Source: Symbiodinium natans
Lineage: Eukaryota > Sar > Dinophyceae > Suessiales > Symbiodiniaceae
Length of the DNA stretch: 12,500 bases
Direction: 5' to 3'
Assembly (NCBI GenBank): GCA_905221605.1
Contig: CAJNDS010001532.1
Span: forward strand, 1-12,500
The notes under the pieces were generated by a model. The model had not been told where the DNA came from and searched no databases. It saw only the letters and a list, made by a program, of their open reading frames with translations. A program made the position numbers and the translations under genes. Shown here piece after piece: positions 7,744 to 12,500 of the stretch. The first letter of the stretch is position 1; every line of letters starts with the position of its first letter.

Positions 7744-10114
7744 ATGTTGCGGTGTCCGCTTGCTTTGCTTGTGCTGCTTGCATCTGGAAGCAGTGCAGCT
7801 GCCACAGCTGCTGCTGCCACTCCTGCCAATTTCTTGCTTGTCAGCGGCGTGACTGCGGAGGATGAGACTTGCTTGGTGGGTGCTGGGGCGAGTGTGTGGC
7901 TCGACTCGTGCGAAAGCGCCGTGACCAGCCTGAGCGGGAAGGAGATCTGGAGCTTAGCGACAGACGGAGGCCTTGTCCACACGGCCTCCAAAAAGTGTCT
8001 CAGCGCACGTGGCCAGACAAATGCAGACACGCCGGTGGAGCTGGTGCCGTGTGATGCGGCTGGCGGCGTGCCCAAGTGGGAGCTGCAAGCCAATGGCCAG
8101 ATCAAAATGGCGCAGAGCAACATGTGTGTGAGCCATCTTGGAGGGTCCAACTCAGTGGTGAACGCAGCAGCAGCAGCGTCAGCCTCGGCAAGCTCGACGT
8201 TGGATCCCCATCACGGGGCGGCCCTTGCCATTGACGGTGTGGCGTCCACATACTGGGTCTCGAAGATGGGCGAGGCGGGTGACGTCGCCTTGCTCTTGGA
8301 CTTTGGAGAGCCCCTGCGTGGATCTGCGCTGGATATCGACTTCGAGTTTGTCCCTTCCGGTTTTGCAGTGCACGTGGCAGGAGCAAGGCCGGGGGAGTGG
8401 CTACAGGTGTTTGCTACGGACGCGAATGTTCTGAAACATGTGAAGATCCCACTGGATGCGGCCAAACCCACGTCAGCAGTCAAGCTTGTCATGCAGACTG
8501 CTCACCCAACGCTGGGCGTCCTGGGCGGCCACAAGCTTTTCGGCGTCCGCTCCATCAAAGTCCTGACGCGCCTGCTGCAGCCCGTGCTGGTGCCGTGTGC
8601 AGCGGCAGCGAAAAGCCCCGATGCCAGGGACAAGTTCTTTGCAGTAGCGGTGAATGCTTTCGACCCGAAGGCTTCTGCGACGTTGGCGGCCGAGTTGCCT
8701 GCGCTGGAGTCTGCAGACGCGGCCTTGTCGGCCGTTGTGGTGGAGCTTGCTGGAGCATTGCCTGCCATGAGCTCCTGCAAGCCAGCAGGGTCTGTCTTGC
8801 TCCAGGCCAATGGTACCATGGCCAAAACTCGGCAAACTCGGCAGGCCAGGCGCTCCGGCTTGGATCTAGTGCTTGATGTGACCCAGGAAACTGCCCTGCT
8901 GCAAGAAGCAAGGGCGACTGTGATCGCAGCGCGTGGTTTGCTGGTGTAGAAGAGAGCAAAGTCTGGGTCCTGGGTCTTGCAAAGCCGTAGCGTTCGGCTT
9001 GGTGATGTTCCGTGTTCCCAAGAGATCTGTGCTGTCTCTCGGCGCTGTACGCTTGCACGCGCAGTCGCTCAGCAAGTGCATGAAGCGAACGCTCACATGC
9101 ACGTGTGCAGTCTACAAGAAGACAACAGTGTGTGCAGGTGCAATGAAGCTACATGAAGTTACTGTGTCACAGTGTTTGTGGGCTCTTGTTTGAGATTTGT
9201 GTGGCCAAAGACAACGATCTCACAAGTCCCACGCTTTCTGCTGCTTGCTGTGATGTCACTTCTTCGTGCTTCTGCCGTGGGGTGTCTCCTTGCTGCCCAG
9301 CTGGTGCAGCCACAAAGCAGCCTGTTTTAGGTTGTGACGGTTGTGGCAATCTTGTTTGCAAGAGGTCTTGAGCAGGGCGGAGCGCGCCAACGTCCGTGTC
9401 ATGGCGGCGGGTCGTCGTGCGAACTCTGGACTTCTGGAAGTGCAGACGAGCTCTGGATCGTACGGGTCCGTGTGCGAGATGAATGCCGAGGCAGCCAACG
9501 TGGCATGCAAACAGATCGGCTATGATTTTGGCGTCTTGAGCCCATCGCCGTGTGCCAAGTATGGAGGTTTGAGTTGGTGTGGCGCAGCGGGGTCTCCCGT
9601 TGCCGTGAAGAACTTGAAATGTTCGGGAGCAGAGCTCAGTGTCGATGAGTGCAGCTCAGAAGAAGTAGATGACTCGTGCCTGAGCCACAGCAGCGATGCC
9701 ATTGTTTTCTGTGGCATGACCTCCTTGAAGGCGTTTTCAGACGGCGAGCTGCGCCTGGTTGGCGGTGCCGGTGCTCCGGCCCTGCCCGGTGAGGCTGGTC
9801 GGCTGGAGATGTTCCGGGCCGCCTCGCAAGTGTGGGCGCCCGTGTGCAAGCTTGGCTTCACCAGTGGCTCTGCCTCTGTGGCTTGCAAGCAGATGGGGTA
9901 CTCTGGATCTGCAGGCTTTGCCGGTTGCACGTCCAAGGAGACGTGTGGGGCAGTGCCGCCAGAGGTGTCGGAGTTGACTTGCGGTGGCGCCGAGACGACC
10001 GTGCTGGAGTGCTCCATGTCAGCAGGAGACGACGTATTCTGTGCGCCGCAGGAGTCACTGCTGCTGACTTGCGCTGGGCACGGCAACCCCATCGGACCAC
10101 CAACAAATCTGTGA
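7744..10114 (+). CDS. Copy 4: secreted ricin-B-like / F5-8C-like / two-SRCR protein, 594 aa
   Basis: Proposed exons are 7744-8789 and 9376-10114 (1046 + 739 nt). It has a signal peptide at the N-terminus, then ricin-B-like, F5/8C-like, Ala-rich linker and two SRCR domains with the same cysteine positions as copy 2. Copy-specific changes are Gly in LATDGGLVH and Val in PVLVPCAA. Exon 1 resembles copy 3 in the F5/8C-like part (GDVALL, GSALD), while SRCR2 resembles copy 1 (SKETCG, GGAETT), so this copy is a mosaic. It is the last intact unit; the next copy downstream is a pseudogene. Confidence 0.85.
8790..9375 (+). other. Intron of copy 4 (586 bp, GT-AG)
   Basis: The donor AGCAGG|GTCTGTC is the same as in copy 1. 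The acceptor is GAGCAG|GGCGG. It is the shortest of the four, mainly because the stretch between CACAAGT and CCCACGCTTTC at about 9222-9232 lacks some 15-20 bases present in the others. Its first part matches copy 1 (duplicated GTCCTGGGTC, GTTCCGTG), its middle matches copy 3 (about 9080-9170), then it returns to a copy-1-like GGGCTCTTG. Confidence 0.76.
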
Positions 10115-10368
10115 AAGGCTTGCAGGCTACTCTGTACCTCTGGGGCAACCATGGTTGCAGCGTGTTGTGGTGAGCGTTTTGCCTTGTCACTTTCGGCTTG
10201 CTTGTGGTTGGTCACGACTTGCCTGCTTGTTTTTTGTTTTGAGCTTAGCCAACCGATCTATGCGTGTGGTGTTCACTAGCGAGTGTTTTTCTTGCGTTGC
10301 TGTGTAGCTGTGGAACACAGAGGCAGACCTCAGGACAGGTTCATTCAGCTCCTCATTTTCATTGCTGG
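10115..10368 (+). promoter_or_regulatory. Spacer after copy 4, leading into the dead fifth copy
   Basis: These 254 bases are homologous to the other spacers. The T-rich tract and AG (10247-10248) are intact, but the segment after it has drifted. The in-frame upstream ATG is changed (GCGTGTGG replaces GCATGTGG), and 3 bp are lost near 10268. It presumably still supplies the 3' end of copy 4. Confidence 0.5.
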
Positions 10369-10399
10369 ATATTGCGGTGTCCGCTTGCTCTGCTTGCAT

Positions 10400-10746
10400 A
10401 ACTGTGCCAGCGTAGCGGGTTAGCGCATGAAGCGTCTCGTTGTTCTTCTTTCGCGTCGTTGGTTGTGGCTTGTGGCTCGCGTAGCCATTGCACTGCGAAG
10501 CAGGTGCATGCAGCTTCTGGTAGATTTCGCGTGCTAGGCTAGGTCGCATTCGACTTCCCGCCACCGCCCCACTCACCTCCAGGAAGGAAGTTTTCGGTCG
10601 ACGTAGCACAGTTGGCATAAGGCTAGCTGTGGATCGGTTTTCCTGCGCATCCCGCTGAACAAAAGAAGGCTTGAGCGTGTGCGCTGTTTCACGGTGGGCT
10701 GCAAGCGTGGTAGGGTGGGAGTCCTGCGACTTGAATTAAGAGACGG
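10400..10746. other. Unassigned stretch between pseudogene fragments A and B
   Basis: This 347-bp stretch has no similarity to the array unit and replaces roughly 60-70 bp of it. No convincing ORF is seen; the minus-strand frame covering it (10618-10187) runs into the antisense of the spacer and is composition-driven. CGTAGCCATT at 10480-10489 resembles part of the dinoflagellate spliced leader, but the match ends there. I recognise no RNA gene or transposon ends. Confidence 0.5.
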
Positions 10747-10819
10747 TGCTTGTCAGCGGCGTGACTGCGGAGGCTGAAACTTGCGTGGGTCGAACTGGAG
10801 GGAACCGGAGGGCTCTCTT

Positions 10820-10821
<2 letters not shown>

Positions 10822-10899
<78 letters not shown>

Positions 10900-10958
10900 C
10901 TCTCTCTCTCTTCCCTCCTCTCTCCTCTCTCTCTCTCTCTCTCTCTGTCTCTCTTCCT

Positions 10959-11014
<56 letters not shown>

Positions 11015-11235
11015 TTCCCCTCTTCTCTCTCTTCTCTCTATCTATCTCTCTCTCTTTCTCTCCTCTCTCTCTCTCTGTTCTTTCTGTCTCTGCTGTCTCT
11101 GTCTCTGTCCCTCGGTCTCTGTCTCTCTGTCTCTGTCTGTCTCTGTCTCTGTCTCTGTCTCTGTCTCTGTCTCTGTCTCTGTCTCTGTCTCTGTCTCTGT
11201 CTCTGTCTCTGTCTCTGTCTCTGTCTCTGTCTCTG

Positions 11236-11301
<66 letters not shown>
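10822..11301. repeat. CT microsatellite with a GTCTCT hexamer block
   Basis: About 480 bp of pure pyrimidine/GT repeat. The left part is (CT)n, uninterrupted at first, then broken by TCC, TTC and TCTATC variants. The middle (about 11139-11258) is a regular GTCTCT hexamer array, and it returns to (CT)n until about 11301. All frames through it read as Leu-Ser or Val-Ser runs (or Arg-Glu on the other strand), which are low-complexity artefacts and not proteins. The + strand is purely C/T/G with essentially no A, which could favour triplex or slipped structures. Confidence 0.97.
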
Positions 11302-11303
<2 letters not shown>

Positions 11304-11694
11304 TTAAGTGGTGGTTTGCCGTGATTGTCGCGTGGCAGCGCGAAGTGGCCGGACAATGCGGCATGTTTCTGCTTGAAGCTGTGTGGCTGAAGCGCAGTGA
11401 TGTTTGTTTGACCGGTGTGTAGACCGGGAGCAGAGTGTGGGACTCGCCCTGATTTTCGATCTCCCGCCCGCCCTTGCCCGATCGAAAATCTGGGCAGGGG
11501 CCACCGTTTGTCAGCGACAGGCTGATGGGGGGATACATTTCTGTTAGCGTGCGGCTGATGCATCGTTTTACTAAGCAGGGCTTTTGGCCATGCGGTCAGT
11601 GTAGATTCTGGCTGTTTCTGCCACCGCCTTTAGAGAGAGCATTGCGTGCAGTCGTCTTGTGCTGGGCCAAGGGTGTCCGGGTTCGGTAGGATCC
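11302..11694. other. Unassigned stretch between microsatellite and pseudogene fragment C
   Basis: No ORF with recognisable content and no similarity to the array unit. It holds the inverted repeat at 11446-11495 (separate entry). At its right end GGTTCGGTAG|G precedes fragment C and could be an old splice acceptor. Confidence 0.5.
11446..11495. repeat. Inverted repeat, 16-bp arms with one mismatch
   Basis: GATTTTCGATC (11451-11461) and GATCGAAAATC (11480-11490) are perfect reverse complements. Beyond a T/T mismatch, GCCC (11446-11449) pairs with GGGC (11492-11495). The loop is 18 bases of C-rich sequence (11462-11479). It could be a hairpin-forming element or a remnant of a small inverted-repeat transposon. 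No T-run follows, so it does not look like a terminator. Confidence 0.8.
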
Positions 11695-11934
11695 CTTGGT
11701 GGGTGCTGGGGTGAGTGTGTGGCTCGACTCGTGCGAAAGCGCCGTGACCAGCCTGAGCGAGAAGGAGACCTGGAGCTTGGCGACAGATGGAAGCCTTGTC
11801 CACGCGGCCTCCAAAAAGTGTCAGCTGGTGCAGTGTTGGCGGCGTGCCGAGGTGGGAGCTGCAGATCAAAATGGCGTAGAGCAACATGTGCCATCTTGGA
11901 GGGTCAAACGGGTCCAATTCAGTGGTGAACGCAG

Positions 11935-12198
11935 GGAAAGCTTGCGCGCCCTGGGCATGCCATGCGCCCGCGCGTACACAGTGTGTTGGGTTGATGTTGC
12001 TTGATGCGTTGCGACATGTTGAGACTTGTTCAGCTTTGTGGTGTTGCTGCTGTCAGCTTCGCTTCGAAAGCCCACCGGCCCGCCCCTTGAGTGTGGGTGA
12101 TTTATCTGTCTGTCCAAGGACAGAGGTTCGAGAGTGTGTAGCCCCCCCCCATGGCCAGCTGCTGCTGTGCCTGGGGGGTGGTGCTTGCGTGCGGTCCA
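11935..12198. other. Unassigned stretch between pseudogene fragments C and D
   Basis: This 264-bp stretch replaces about 130 bp of the parental unit. It contains a C run at about 12144-12150. I see no gene, RNA gene or similarity to the unit. Confidence 0.5.
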
Positions 12199-12318
12199 TT
12201 GGACTTTGGAGAGCCCCGCGTGGATCTGTGCTGGATATCGACTTCGAGTTTGTCCCTTCCAGTGCACGTGGACGGACCAAGAACCGCCCAACAACAGCCA
12301 CCCAACCCAGCAAACCCA

Positions 12319-12362
12319 GCGTCCCCAGCGTTCCGGCGTCCCCAGCGTCCCCAGCGTCCCCA

Positions 12363-12452
<90 letters not shown>
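12319..12452. repeat. 9-bp minisatellite, GCGTCCCTG / GCGTCCCCA
   Basis: Fifteen consecutive units. The first five are GCGTCCCCA or a variant (one is the 8-base GCGTTCCG), and the last ten, from 12363, are exact GCGTCCCTG. The period is a multiple of three, so open frames run through it on both strands (Trp-Arg-Pro or Arg-Asp-Ala repeats). These are likely composition artefacts. Confidence 0.95.
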
Positions 12453-12455
<3 letters not shown>

Positions 12456-12500
12456 CTGACGCTCCGGCTCAAGTCTCTAGACGTTCGTCCACCTTTCTGC

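Larger units (their letters stand above)
1..10399 (+). repeat. Tandem gene array, four copies of a 2.63-2.64 kb unit
   Basis: The same unit recurs head to tail on one strand. The second-exon reading frame begins at 1428, 4072, 6713 and 9341, giving periods of 2644, 2641 and 2628 bp. The signal-peptide ATG recurs at 2460, 5103 and 7744, with a mutated equivalent at 10369. Units are nearly identical in exons, intron and spacer; differences are scattered substitutions and a few small indels, mostly in the intron. The left end lies outside the window. On the right, similarity stops abruptly at about 10399, inside the signal-peptide codons of a fifth, decayed unit. Unidirectional arrays of highly expressed genes with very short spacers are well known in dinoflagellates; that this array is dinoflagellate is inferred. 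Confidence 0.97.
10369..12281 (+). pseudogene. Decayed fifth copy, in four colinear fragments
   Basis: Fragment A (10369-10399) matches the signal-peptide codons, but ATG is ATA. Fragment B (10747-10784) matches the codons for LVSGVTAE-ETC. Fragment C (11695-11934) matches the ricin-like region from LVGAG to about VVNA. It carries an in-frame loss of codons after KKC, an 8-bp deletion after the QC codons that shifts the frame, a CAG-to-TAG change at 11877-11879 and other small indels. Fragment D (12199-12281) matches the start of the F5/8C-like domain, with a 1-bp deletion in the CCCCTGCG stretch and an 8-bp deletion before AGTGCACGTG. All four are in gene order and on the + strand. The linker and SRCR parts are not seen before the window ends. 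Fragments are separated by unrelated sequence, so no product is expected. Confidence 0.9.

Noticed and set aside
10480-10489. Ten-base match CGTAGCCATT to the dinoflagellate spliced leader, considered as a retroposed-mRNA relic.
   Set aside because: The match stops before the TTGGCTCAAG end that relics normally keep, and ten bases are near chance in a window this size. The intron stretch CCGTAGCC...GGCT at 3701-3714 is likewise better explained as a small hairpin.
10746-11538. Open frames of 160-210 codons through the microsatellite, both strands.
   Set aside because: They are simple Leu-Ser, Val-Ser or Arg-Glu/Arg-Gln repeats imposed by CT and GTCTCT units.
12129-12139. GGTTCGAGAGT as a possible tRNA B box.
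   Set aside because: It lacks the closing CC, and no A box or cloverleaf is found around it.
12053-12472. Repeat-protein-like frames (Arg-Asp-Ala or Trp-Arg-Pro periodicity).
   Set aside because: They come from the 9-bp minisatellite. The flanking sequence is pseudogene and has no start context or domain.

Overview
The window looks like nuclear DNA of a dinoflagellate (Symbiodiniaceae or a close relative is my best guess). The reasons are a head-to-tail array of near-identical genes, spacers of only about 257 bp between stop and next start, no TATA-like element but T-rich tracts followed by AG (possible spliced-leader acceptors), an inferred intron using GT in three copies and GA in one, and secreted adhesive domains of a kind known from other alveolates. 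The assignment is inference: no taxonomic marker gene is present.

Layout. Positions 1-10399 hold four consecutive copies of one gene, all on the + strand, repeating every 2.63-2.64 kb. Copy 1 is cut by the left edge (1-2201). Copies 2 (2460-4845), 3 (5103-7486) and 4 (7744-10114) are complete. I read each copy as a two-exon gene. Exon 1 encodes a signal peptide, a ricin-B-like region, an F5/8C (discoidin)-like domain and an alanine-rich helical linker. Exon 2 encodes two scavenger receptor cysteine-rich (SRCR) domains with eight cysteines each. They are separated by a 586-610 bp intron. Splicing joins the exons in frame in all four copies and yields secreted proteins of 594-595 residues. Read without splicing, copy 2 would look frameshifted and the SRCR part would have no start codon ahead of its domain.

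Right flank (10369-12500). A fifth copy has decayed. Its start ATG is ATA, and four colinear fragments (10369-10399, 10747-10784, 11695-11934, 12199-12281) are separated by unrelated sequence. One separator is a 480-bp CT / GTCTCT microsatellite block. There is also a perfect 11-bp inverted repeat (extendable to 16 bp) near 11446-11495, and a 9-bp minisatellite at 12319-12452. I find no other gene in this part.

How the genes work together. These are paralogues of one product, not a pathway. The repeated unit looks like a dosage array kept similar by gene conversion or unequal crossing-over, with a dead copy at its edge. The proteins probably act outside the cell or in the secretory route, binding carbohydrate or protein ligands. 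The domain set recalls the LCCL/CCp (LAP) proteins of apicomplexans, although no LCCL domain is visible here.
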